From the NCBI GenBank assembly GCA_964019165.1, contig OZ025280.1, positions 14,068,428-14,132,427 on the forward strand: a DNA stretch of 64,000 nucleotides, read 5' to 3'. The stretch's first letter is position 1; every line of letters starts with the position of its first letter. A model generated the notes under the pieces. It did not search any database, had not been told where the DNA came from, and saw only the letters and a program-made list of their open reading frames with translations. The translations under genes and the position numbers were made by a program. Positions 35,101 through 44,393 of this stretch are shown piece by piece. This stretch comes from Mastigias papua. Taxonomy: Eukaryota > Cnidaria > Scyphozoa > Rhizostomeae > Mastigiidae.

Positions 35101-35310
35101 GGGCCTGTTTATATGGAGGCGAGTTTCCCGGCTAGACGAGTTTCCCGGCATGTATAGGAAATGTACAGTTTTACACTTCACCATTTACATGGACAGCCGG
35201 GAAACTCGCCTAGCCGGGATCCCGGCAGACAGAGGCGGGATCTCGCTCAGCCGAGTTTCCCGGTTTACTCACGTAAACACTAACAGCCGAGTTTCCCGCT
35301 TGAACGGGAC
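35101..35310. repeat. Harbinger left terminal repeat and motif array
   Basis: GAGTTTCCCGGC or its complement recurs at least six times (for example near 35119, 35139, 35200, 35260 and 35290), interleaved with GGGATC-type spacers. The right end (38598-38697) carries three to four copies. Confidence 0.8.
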
Positions 35311-35361
35311 AAAATGGTCTGAAACACGCATGCGCTGTTTATTGGTGGTGAAAAATAAGCA

Positions 35362-36711
35362 ATGGCTGCTGGCGAGATAAGTAACGCTGGTAAGGGGATG
35401 GGGAAGAAGAAGATTTTTCGGTGGACAGACGAAATGCAGGTTGCATTGATAGAATGCCTTAGTGAGTATAAAACGAAATGCGAGTTCAACAACATTGACT
35501 TTGACGCTGATAAGGCATGTCAATATCAAAGGCTAAGGGAAGAAATGGCTGCACGCTTTCCATGCGATGAAAGCAATGGCATTCCATTTGGGCCGGTGCA
35601 AACAACACCTTTTCTTAACGATGCAAGGAACACAGACGAAATACAAAGTTTTAAAGCTAAGTTAAAGATAGAGCAAAAGCAAATCTCTCAAGGATATAGC
35701 AGAATTTTAGAGAAAGTAAAATCAGTGCGACAAGGTTTCTCCAGAGCTATTATATCTGGTACGAGAAGTGGGAGTGGAAGACTTATATGTGACCAGTACG
35801 AGATGTTGAAGAGCATTTGGGGTGGTTCGGCCAACACAGAACCCCTGAAAACAGGAATTGAGTCATCAGAGCTCAATGAACATGTAAGCAACTTTGTAGT
35901 AACAGACACAATTGAGATGGAACCTGAAGAGAGAGAGTGTGAAAATCACACAGATTTTCAACCAGTGCCACTGGAAGAAGATTTTTCAGAAGAAGGTATG
36001 TCATAAGATAAAACTTCTCAAAGCAGTAAACATTTTGAAGGTTTCAGTTTACAGATATCAATGGTGCCATAAATTGTTATGAAGCAGGTTGATGGTTGTT
36101 CTTCTAGGCTTGCTAAATAGCAAATTTTTGTTCTATGTGCATGTATTTAATGTGTATGTATGTATCCTGATGGTAATTAAAAATAGTTTTATTGGAATTT
36201 ATTAAAAGTTAATTTCTTAGGCACATCAACCAGCACAAGCTCAACAGACATTGTTTTGAGTAAACCAAGTAGTTCCAGAGTTGTCCTGAAAAGGAAACAG
36301 TCTTTGGTTCCAAAACTGATTGACAATAAGCGGAAACACATGGAAAGAAGACTGTCTGCTGCTCAACGTGATGCTTTGTTGCTGGAGGAAACAAAGGATG
36401 ACAAATTATTTCGAAAAGAAGTAACACAGGCTATCAAAGAATCATCATTGTCAATTGCAAAAGCCATTGGTGATATTGGTCAATCAATGGCACAAGCTAA
36501 CATGATGATGGCAAGAAGCATGGAAATGATAGCACAATCAATGAATATGCCTGACCAAAGTTACAACTTCCAGCCATTCAGTAAATCTGGAAACATGTTT
36601 CAGAGCATGTATTACAACAATAGACTGCAAACAGATGGAAACAATGAACAACATTCCAGAAATATGAACTTTTCAGATATATTTAAAGATGACACACAAA
36701 GTAGCTTTTAA
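35362..36711 (+). CDS. Harbinger Myb/SANT-like DNA-binding protein, two exons
   Basis: ATG at 35362. Exon 1 (35362-35995) encodes FRWTDEMQVALIECLSEYKT and IISGTRSGSGRLICDQYEML, a Myb/SANT-like trihelix-type domain, then an acidic stretch (TIEMEPEERECENHTDFQPV). Intron 35996-36220 has GTATGT and TTTCTTAG borders and joins in phase. Exon 2 (36221-36711) has KRKQSLVPKLIDNKRKHMER, a coiled-coil region and Met-rich helices (MAQANMMMARSMEMIAQSMN). The product is about 374 residues. Harbinger needs this partner to recognise its ends and import the transposase. No lesion is seen. The ATG lies about 50 bp inside the terminal motif array, so that array probably contains the promoter. Confidence 0.88.
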
Positions 36712-37170
36712 AACTGTTTAACTGCAATTTTTCGTGCTTTCAAAAGCACATTTTCTTTATATATAACTATAAACTTGACTCATTCAACCTAAAATTGAAA
36801 ACAGCTTGATTTAGGGTTTAGTTCTGTTCTACTGATGACAGAGAGATGTTTGGAAACAGGTCAAAATGTATCAGTAATATATAAATATCTTTTTGCAAAT
36901 AGTAATTTTGTGAACTTGTATTTTTCAACAACCATGCTAGACTGAATTTACTTTTCAAACTGGAAACTTTTTCATGAACTATCATTTTCCATATGAAAGT
37001 TTCATCTACAGTGTCTCAAATTTTTCATTTCCTTTTCATTTAAACTTCCAAGTTTTGCAAAAATGGCATAGCTGAATTATCACACTAGAAAATTTCCATG
37101 TTGACATTAATTTATGATGTTATATATAGAAGTTATTTTGTTTTGACTCTGCACCAGAATCACAGTATGT
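36712..37170. other. Intergenic region between convergent Harbinger genes
   Basis: 459 bp, AT-rich, no ORF. It would hold both 3' UTRs; TATATAACTATAAACT-like AT tracts but no perfect AATAAA pair stand out. Confidence 0.6.
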
Positions 37171-38559
37171 TCATTGTGAATCAATATCTTCATGCAAATG
37201 ATCAGGGAGGTTAACTTGAATATATGATGTTAAAATGTCTCTTATCACTTTCCCCTCTTCTATGTTTCCTGAAAATATGGGGTCAGGAATACTTTGATAA
37301 TTATGAGCATTTTGGTCATGCACACATATCTGATTTTGAACCAGGTCATTGTCCATGAGGTTGCTATCCTGCTCACAGAAGTTGTGTAAGACAAAGCAAG
37401 AGTATACTGCAAGTGGAACATTTTCAAGCTTCAGATCAACAGGACGTGTCAAAAATCCCCATCTGTTCTTGAGTCTCCCAAATGCACATTCTACTGGATT
37501 TCGAGCACTCCGTAACAAATTGTTGAAAATAACTTGGGCATTTGTGGAGCATGATTCATACTCCTTCAAGCAATATGGCACCAATGGGTAGGCAGGGTCC
37601 CCAATCAAATAATTGCCTACTTTCAGTCTTCCAGGGAGTAGTTGTAAGAATGTTGAAGGCAACTGTCCTTTGCTAAGCTTCTTGTTAATTGAAGAGTTTG
37701 CAAATACTTTTGCATCATGAACACTGCCAGGCCAGCGACAGTCAACATCCATAAATTGCCCCCTGAAGTCGCATACAGCTTGAACATTTATTGAGAAGAA
37801 CATCTTGTATGAAAAGTAGTCCTGAGAGTTTTCTTTGGGTCTAAGTATTGGCACATGTGTGCCATCTATGCATCCAAAGGCTTGTGGCATCCCATACTTG
37901 GCTGCAAATTCTGCGGATTTGACTTTCATCTCATCAATAGTTTCAGGAAGCTTTACATACTTTGGGCCCAAGACATGGCATATTGCAGAGCACACCTGGT
38001 GAATTATGTTTGATGCTGTTGAAACATGTATACCAAAGGCATTAGCTGTCATTTTTAATGACCCAGAGTCTTTCAAGTAATAAAGGACAATGGCTAGCCT
38101 TTTGTTTGCTGGGATAGTACGATTGTTGGGTGATGTATAGTTTGGGGAAATAAAGGGCTCTAGGTGCTGTAGCAACTCCACAAATTGCATATGTGACATA
38201 CGGAAATTCTTTTTCCATTCTTCTGTTGGAAGCTTGTTATCTACCATGTTTTTCCACCATTGATCTGTACGGCCTGTACGGTACCATGTGCTGCGCTTTT
38301 TTCTCAACAATCTGGCGTTTCTCTGTACCTTGAGCTTCCTGATTATTTTGTTTCTTTTCAGCAAAATGCTTTGTAGCAAAACATCATCCTTTGCTTTTTC
38401 AAACGCCAAAACAAGAGCACAAATTCCTTGTAGATTAAATACAAGCAAGCTACAGCACAATTTTATCAACAAAATTCGGTGTAGATACTTTGAAATATTC
38501 CTTGAAATCATTTTGGTGCAATGTTTTCCTTTCCCGCCATTAAATGTCAACAAACTCAT
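37171..38559 (-). CDS. Harbinger transposase (HARBI1-like), intact, 462 aa
   Basis: Uninterrupted from ATG 38559 to 37171, near the usual length. RRTGRTDQWW-type N-terminus (WYRTGRTDQWWKNMVDN), then EEWKKNFRMSHMQFVELLQ, a helix-turn-helix (RLAIVLYYLKDSGSLKMTAN with AFGIHVSTASNIIHQ). The DDE nuclease follows: FGCIDGTHVPI (Asp), SVHDAKVFANSSI (Asp, also GDPAYPLVPY) and [15 protein letters not shown] (Glu). YSCFVLHNFCE is the conserved C-terminal box. An earlier start may be non-functional, since the first about 60 residues are hydrophobic and unusual; a later Met could be used. It excises and inserts the element at TTA. All catalytic residues are present. Confidence 0.92.
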   Translation of the reverse strand: MSLLTFNGGKGKHCTKMISRNISKYLHRILLIKLCCSLLVFNLQGICALVLAFEKAKDDVLLQSILLKRNKIIRKLKVQRNARLLRKKRSTWYRTGRTDQWWKNMVDNKLPTEEWKKNFRMSHMQFVELLQHLEPFISPNYTSPNNRTIPANKRLAIVLYYLKDSGSLKMTANAFGIHVSTASNIIHQVCSAICHVLGPKYVKLPETIDEMKVKSAEFAAKYGMPQAFGCIDGTHVPILRPKENSQDYFSYKMFFSINVQAVCDFRGQFMDVDCRWPGSVHDAKVFANSSINKKLSKGQLPSTFLQLLPGRLKVGNYLIGDPAYPLVPYCLKEYESCSTNAQVIFNNLLRSARNPVECAFGRLKNRWGFLTRPVDLKLENVPLAVYSCFVLHNFCEQDSNLMDNDLVQNQICVHDQNAHNYQSIPDPIFSGNIEEGKVIRDILTSYIQVNLPDHLHEDIDSQ

Positions 38560-38700
38560 ATTACTTCACGTAAGCATACCACAATTGCACCCCGTCTGTC
38601 CGAGTTTCCCGGCTGCATATAAACACTGCCCGTTAATTATCCCGTCTAGCCGAGAAACTCGGCTAGCCGGGAAACTCGCCTCTATATAAACAGGCCCTTA

Positions 38701-39020
38701 ATGGCATGGTGTGGGATCGCATCCCTAAGTCCACCTATGTTGCTCGCAATCAGTTGGAGCTTGGTACATATGATGCAGTTGCCAATTTCAATATTGGAAG
38801 AAAGGCAAGTTTGCTGACATTTCAGTATTTAGACATTAATCCTGGGAAATACACAACAGCTGGTTGTAAAACAATGAACAGCAAACAACTCTTTCATGCA
38901 GGGTATAAGAACAGCAGAGAATCAAAGGAACGACACAAAGCCATAGGAGGGAAAAAAAAGAAGAGGGAGGACACTGCTATGGACAAGGAGGGTAGATCCT
39001 ATAGCCCAGGTGGTTTTTGA
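38701..39020 (+). pseudogene. Mutator/Kolobok-like transposase, C-terminal part
   Basis: Directly after the second TTA the text continues in frame: NGMVWDRIPKSTYVARNQLE, LGTYDAVANFNIGRKASLLT, PGKYTTAGC and a basic tail ending SYSPGGF at 39020. With the upstream NEAF the family motif spans the insertion exactly. The remaining 39021-39604 is non-coding subterminal sequence. Confidence 0.78.
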
Positions 39021-40276
39021 TTGAAGTGCAATGATATTGGCAGTTAAAATAACTATGCAACTTGTTTTTTTCATATCATAATCTTTGAAGCTGAATTTCT
39101 CAGGATTTCAAATTGGCGTACCTGTTAATGCAGAAAAAATGATTGTGCAAAACTGGTAGGACATATCTTTGTCAAATTCTCAGGAAAGATAGCTTATAGA
39201 CTGACCTGTGGGGTAAACCTAAATGTAGTTTGTTAGAGGGTACCAGATGTTCATACTTAGCAGTTTCGTTGGGACTTATTGTTTACAAACTTACACTAAT
39301 TGTTAACAAGATTCTAAAAATAGTAAAAACAATATCAGATCACTTTTTGTTGGTTCAGCTCAACGTTTGAGGTATTTTTTATAGCTGTTAGCAATATCAG
39401 ACACCTCAGCTTTCTAGTTTTTGTAGACTCCTTATTGTGACTGCAAGATTTTGCAAGAATGGCCTATTATTCTCGTAGCCATGGCAACAAAAATCAATCC
39501 AAATAAAAATTTTAAATCAGTTTTGCCCAAGGAATAAGTATATGAGGTCAGAACTTTCATAGCTACAATAAATCTGACTTTTACATTTTGAGGGGGTTTC
39601 TACCTTAAGGGCTAACAACAAGCATTGGTTACCAATGTCTAATGTTTGTACAGACTATGGTTATGTTTCCATCTATGATAGTGCTATAAGACTACACTAT
39701 AGGCATAATACTAAGTAGATAAGGTACAATGTTTCTATTGACTTGGATGCATGCAATGCGAGAGCTCTTTCTGTGAGTAAAATGACATTATTTGTTGAGT
39801 ACACCTTACAAGTAAAGAAGGTCTCTGATGGTGGTATTGCTGCTATCATGTTCACCCTGTTATAAGTGTAAACCAATTCGTATATATTCTTATATTTCTC
39901 TATTCTTCTCATTGCTCTCACCAACTCCTCACTTCTCTATTCCTACATTACTCCTACTAGAACCTAATACTTGCTCTATCTGCCATTTTCTATCAACCTC
40001 ACTTTCGCCTTATTTATCTATTTTGTATTCGAGACTTAATCATTGGTCACCTTGTTACATTCAGGTTTTCCTCAATTGCTACTCATTTTTCTCACCGACT
40101 ATATCTGCTGCCATCCGATATATTACACACCCTAGTAATAGGAAGGACTTTAGACCCACAGACAATAACCTTCATTTATAAACATCTACGCAAAAGGTCG
40201 AGTGAATATCTTGAAAAGTCAAGTTTCAGTTTGCTCACTTTTAAGGGCAGTCCACGTAGACAGCTGAAAAGGAAAT

Positions 40277-40465
40277 TTGAATGTACAGTTCCTCTATTGT
40301 CATTGCAATAAACCAGACTTGGGTGAATGTATGATACAGTGTGGCACTTGTGCTAACTGGTTTCACATGAGTTACGAGTGTGTCAAAATGGAAGGTAAGG
40401 ACTGGAAATGCAAAACCTGTTCTGATTCAGGCACACTGCATATGCTGCATCATGCAAACAAGTAG
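40277..40465 (+). CDS. PHD-like zinc finger at the 3' end of KDZ-like copy B
   Basis: YCHCNKPDLGECMIQCGTCA, NWFHMSYECVKMEGKDWKC and KTC give the Cys4-His-Cys3 spacing of a PHD finger (C, C, C, C, H, C, C, C). In animal elements of this type a PHD-like finger often follows the Ulp1-like domain; it may read histone tails. This copy is deleted from element A. It stops at 40465, shortly after the finger. Confidence 0.75.
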   Translation: MNVQFLYCHCNKPDLGECMIQCGTCANWFHMSYECVKMEGKDWKCKTCSDSGTLHMLHHANK

Positions 40466-40714
40466 AAATTAAAGATACTTCCGATCAGTTAGGTGCATCT
40501 TCTATAGAAGGTATATCCTGGAAACAGGTGGTCAACAGTGTAGCAAAGGAATACAGGAACTCATGCGAAGTCCTCCTCACGGAAACCATGGGTTCGCACT
40601 CTGCTGGATGATACTGTTGTCGATTGTCCGTCAAACCTTTCAGTAGGTGCCATGGATGATGCAAGCATAGAGATAATATGCAAATAAAAGTCAACTCTCT
40701 ATGAACATGCTGTT

Positions 40715-40863
40715 GACATTATATATAGATTACTCATTGAGAAAAATCTGAGTAAGGTTCCTCTAGGACAGAGAGATGCTGATAGAGCAATGCTAGTTGG
40801 TGCACAAGTTCTTCAAAGGTATTTTGACGACAATGAAACATCTTCTGGTTCCAAAATGCTCTG
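40715..40863 (+). pseudogene. KDZ-like element copy B: last coding segment
   Basis: LLIEKNLSKVPLGQRDADRA, then LVGAQVLQRYFDDNETSSGS, ending at TGA 40863. The same text stands at about 22160-22280 in copy A. No domain is recognised; its position suggests the C-terminus of the protein after the PHD finger. Confidence 0.45.
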
Positions 40864-41169
40864 AAAATGACAACACTTTAGATAAATCCACCTGTTTCTA
40901 GTCATGCATGGTCAGTGACATATGTTTAGTTCTGCATGTCCAGTGATGCTGTGAAAGAAGGGCTTTGGGGGCTCAGTCGCCCTTTCATAAAGTATCAGAC
41001 TTTCCATGGACGGCAGAGCCCCCAACATGACTTGTATATAATCATGTATTCATAGTTGATTTTAAGTATCAAGAGACACTGAACATTTGAACCATTACCA
41101 CTCTGATTCATCAAGTAGTATAAAAAATATCAAAGTAATTGTTGTATATGTAGTCATATCATTGTAGAC

Positions 41170-41478
41170 TTACACGTAATCAGTTATGAATATGCCATTA
41201 ATCATTGGTTGACCAACTATATTTCGCCCTCCCAACTGTGCCATGACCCTCAATGAGACATTGAAATGTCTATTACAGTTGCTCCTATCCTTTTTATCAT
41301 GTCTTCCATCTCTACAACATTTTACCATATCTTTGTGCACTCTCGAGATCTTGTCAAAAACTGCATGCTGCTCAGTGTGGAAACAAACAGTACAAGCCAG
41401 AATGGAACAATCTTCATGGCAAGTGTCTAGAATGCCTTTAAGAGTATTTCATTCTCATTGTTAAGAATACAGAGGGAG
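41170..41478 (-). CDS. Candidate Cys-rich ORF at the 3' end of KDZ-like copy B
   Basis: Minus strand, open for about 100 codons to TAA at 41172-41170. It reads CILNNENEILLKGILDTC, HEDCSILACTVCFHTEQHAV, FDKISRVHKDMVKCCRDGRH and NCNRHFNVSLRVMAQLGG. No start codon is obvious, so it may be an exon. It converges on the plus-strand gene. Copy A conserves most of the residues but has one stop. Unidentified; could be chance. Confidence 0.35.
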
Positions 41479-41593
41479 TACTTTTAACACCACAGTAGTA
41501 TAAAGTTTCTCCTTTCCAATAACTTCCAGCTTGTTTCCTAGCCTTCGGCAATACAACTGCTCATGGTTCATGCACGGGAGGAGTGTTTATTCC

Positions 41594-43105
41594 AGATTCT
41601 AGCAGTATAGGCATAACCTACTTCTACTACAACTACAATGGAACTGTCACTCACAGTTTGAACACGTCTCTGAAGATCTGTCAACAAATTAAAATGAAAA
41701 ACCCGGAAGTATGGTGTTTTGAAATCCTCATTAAACATGACAAATGGAGCTCGTAACAGAGTGATCTCAAGTGAGAACTAACTCGATGAAATGCGAGAAA
41801 TTTCAGGTTAGATACATAACACCCATTCGCATTTGGACTGGCATGAGAATCATCCAGATAAAGGTAAATGGAACTCAGGTCAGCTGAACTTGCCAGTCTG
41901 TATCCTGTATAAGCAATTCCTAGGGCCAATCAGAGTTAGTCTGTTATGGGTACAGGCCGACAAGCAATCACATGACTCACAACAACTGATCAGACTATCC
42001 CAAATTGATTGACACTCAGTACACAGGACCCTCCTATTTGTTTACATGCTTCTATTTATAAGCTGTGTACTATTTGTGAAACCGAAATCAATATCAGTGA
42101 ATGGGTGAATGATTTGTCCAGACCTGACTTATGGACAATATCAAAATAATAATAATATATCTGTTACAAAAAGGTAAAGATCGACTTGACACAGCAATTA
42201 CAATCCAGTTTACAAAACATCTTTCTATTCATTGAAGACTCATCCCCAGTTACAGAGTACATTTCCTTGTTATAGGGAAAACAGTAATAATACAATGAGG
42301 ATGAAAAGATCACAATAGTAATATATGTAATACTTCTGTAATACTGTTGGTTAGCAAGATCAACCTTTTATAGTAAGCACTTTATAACAAGCAATCATAA
42401 CCTCTTTTAGCCATATCAAGTAATGCTAGAGAGGGTGCTCTCCTCAATTAGTTACTGAGGGAGCTCCTCCTTAAGAAATTCCACTTGATGAACTTTCTTG
42501 TCCATTTAGTTTCCCTTCTATCCTGTATATGCATAGGTAGTTTTAATTGAAGGTGTGTGAAGTGACATTTTAAAATATGAAAATGAAACTCAACATTTAC
42601 TACTATTAAATGTAAGAACATCCTACAAAAGTTTCAGCTTCAACTTCAGGAAAGGTAACAAAGCTGAGGCTCTGATCCACATGTTGCTTACTTAAAACAC
42701 ACAACAATGTGAAAGCATAGTCGGTTTGCCAAGGATAACACCACAATACACGCTGGTGCGTTAACAACACACATTCTATTTCATCACCAGCCTACGTCAT
42801 TACATAGTTGTATGAGACAGAGAGAGTGCAGTGCATGTGCCAGCCAGCTGTGTCAAGGTCATCGCTTGCCAGACACTACTTTGTAAACGTTGTTGAGACA
42901 AACTCCAAGAAAACTGCAATCAGTCGACAATTTTTGCAATCAAACTGGTGAAGTCATCAGATGAAGAGAAGAACAATGAGCATATTACGATACGTGTCCT
43001 TTTTTGTGTATTTTACGTGGGTCTTACTCAGGCCTAGTCTTACTTTTGCAAAGAGGCCATGTCCCTTCTTACTGAACCACGCTTCCTGCCAAGGAGAAAG
43101 TTGTT
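41594..43105. other. Non-coding stretch
   Basis: About 1.5 kb with no supported ORF or recognisable repeat. The last part (42950-43105) is likely the leader of the DIRS-like ORF that follows. Confidence 0.5.
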
Positions 43106-44127
43106 ATGGACGGAAATGAGTCTGAAGACGAGTCTGTTACAGTAAAACCTGACTTTGATTCATTTGATCCACGCTCACTGCTGTCCTTGCTTTCGCAAAT
43201 GCAAGCAACTCTACGCAAGAACAGCAAAATTTTGACCATGCTGGTGGACAAGAGGTGACAGAGCAAACGCCCTCAGGCACTGATGACGAAAGCGTCCCAT
43301 TTAAACGTATGAAAGAAGGTGTCACCATTGAACCAAATGTAGCTTCCATGAAAGCAAATGATTATGCATCAGAGAATGCACAGGGTAGTGCTGCTCAGGC
43401 AGAACAATTTAGTGCTACAAATGTAGCTGCTTCTAATGTGGTAAATCCCGTCACTCTTAATGCTGCAGGGACAGCTATATTACTAGACACAGGACACAAA
43501 CCACTTATAATGCCCTCTGAGGATGATGCCATATGCCTTTGTGGAGGCCAGGACCTTAATGAGCTAGACTCAGAGCTTCAGAATGAAGAACTAGTAACAT
43601 CTATAGACATTACTGATACTCTTTTGACATCAAGGGAGAAGAAAACTTCCCCTGATTATAAGAGCATTATAACTCAGTTGATTGACTCTGTTGCCTTACT
43701 AGGCCAAGTAAACAGAGAGATCTCATTCAAACGAAGAGAATTTCTTCGACCAAGCCTTAGCCAGGCTTGCTCTCGCACTTTGAAGCCAAGAAGCTTCTAT
43801 TTGGGGATGATTTACCCCAACCATTACAGCAGTTGAAGGCTACTAATAAGAGTGTTAACAGCCTTTCTTTGCATTAAGACCAAAATGCAAAATATGCCCC
43901 TCAAGGCAATAGACCTAGAGCATCCTTTGGGAATTATCAGCCTACCATGGACCGTCAAAGGCCTTTTTATGGCAGAAGGGGAGGATGTCTCATCCTCTCA
44001 GATCAAATCAACATTCATTTCCAAAGAAGAAAGTCAACAAAAATTGAGTTTTGCCGGATCTAAGGAATTACTATTTCATGATGTCAGTGAAAACTTTGTT
44101 ACAGGAGAACTGCAAAGCCAAAACTAA
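43106..44127 (+). pseudogene. DIRS-like retrotransposon ORF1 (Gag-like) remnant
   Basis: ATG 43106 opens MDGNESEDESVTVKPDFDSF and LLSLLSQMQATLRKNSKILT. A frameshift near 43255 leads to a frame with LTSREKKTSPDYKSIITQLI, DSVALLGQVNREISFKRREF and LRPSLSQACSRTLKPRSF. The block DSVALLG-x-N-x-E-x-S-x-RR resembles the ORF1 of DIRS/tyrosine-recombinase elements in cnidarians and other animals (from memory, not searched). Two further frame changes lead into an Arg/Gln-rich tail (RPRASFGNYQPTMDRQRPFY). No reverse transcriptase or recombinase follows. Confidence 0.6.
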
Positions 44128-44393
44128 GTGGTGATATGTAGTGGAAATAGACCCACTGATTCCGAATATTGCCTTCGTTTTTTCAAGATTGCAACGCATT
44201 TTGGCGCAAGTCCAGTTTTAAAGTATCATTGGTCCCCTGCTAAGTTCTCGGCTACTGTCGGTGATTATTTTGCTTGACGTCATAGATACCATGTTAGAAT
44301 CCCTCAAACAAAGATTAATGTACAGATGACAACCATCAAGAATATATTTGATTATAGTCTAGTTATCTGTACCGAATATTCATATTAAATAAT

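Larger units (their letters stand above)
35101..38697. mobile_element. Apparently intact PIF/Harbinger transposon (3,597 bp)
   Basis: Both ends start GGGCCTGTTTATAT, with about 46 of 49 terminal bases matching in inverted orientation. Target duplication TTA at 35098-35100 and 38698-38700. The two genes, SANT-like (+) and transposase (-), converge and are open. Subterminal CGAGTTTCCCGG motifs occur several times inside each end (35116-35310 and 38598-38685), presumably protein-binding sites. Confidence 0.93.
33625..39604 (+). mobile_element. TTAA-inserting (Kolobok-like) DNA element, split by a Harbinger
   Basis: Terminal inverted repeats begin GGTAGAAACCCCCTCAAA, perfect for 18 bp at both ends. 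They are flanked by TTAA at 33621-33624 and 39605-39608. Copy A of the host element has one TTAA and no insert at 21903-21906. Without the Harbinger the element is about 2.4 kb. TTAA duplication is typical of Kolobok (and piggyBac, Sola3); the encoded protein is not piggyBac-like. Confidence 0.85.
33420..39860 (+). pseudogene. KDZ-like element copy B: Ulp1-like protease, split by insertion
   Basis: The N-terminal piece (33435-33570: SLWIKDLGLTYADKQLIEDG) is interrupted at TTAA 33621-33624. The C-terminal piece resumes at 39605 with VTNVCTDYGYVSIYDSA-like sequence and VSDGGIAAIMFTLL at about 39825-39860. As in copy A the position of the catalytic Cys (usually DCG) is Gly (GGT). Several stops occur. 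The intact counterpart of the junction lies in copy A at 21895-21915. Confidence 0.55.
28942..41593 (+). mobile_element. KDZ/HMGXB3-like element, copy B (with nested insertions)
   Basis: Same ends as copy A (TAAACAGTGTACAATAG at 28942, GAGGAGTGTTTATTCC to 41593). Without the 33625-39604 insertion it is about 6.7 kb. It retains the regions deleted from copy A: extra N-terminal sequence, a complete second zinc finger, the protease C-terminal part and a PHD finger. Frameshifts and stops are scattered through it. No clear target duplication is seen, so the exact ends are approximate. Confidence 0.75.

Noticed and set aside
39828..40181. 117-codon ORF rich in Ser, Tyr and Phe
   Set aside because: Lies out of frame over the protease remnant of KDZ-like copy B; low complexity and no domain.
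41681..41929. 82-codon minus ORF
   Set aside because: No recognisable family, single occurrence, in a stretch without other signals.
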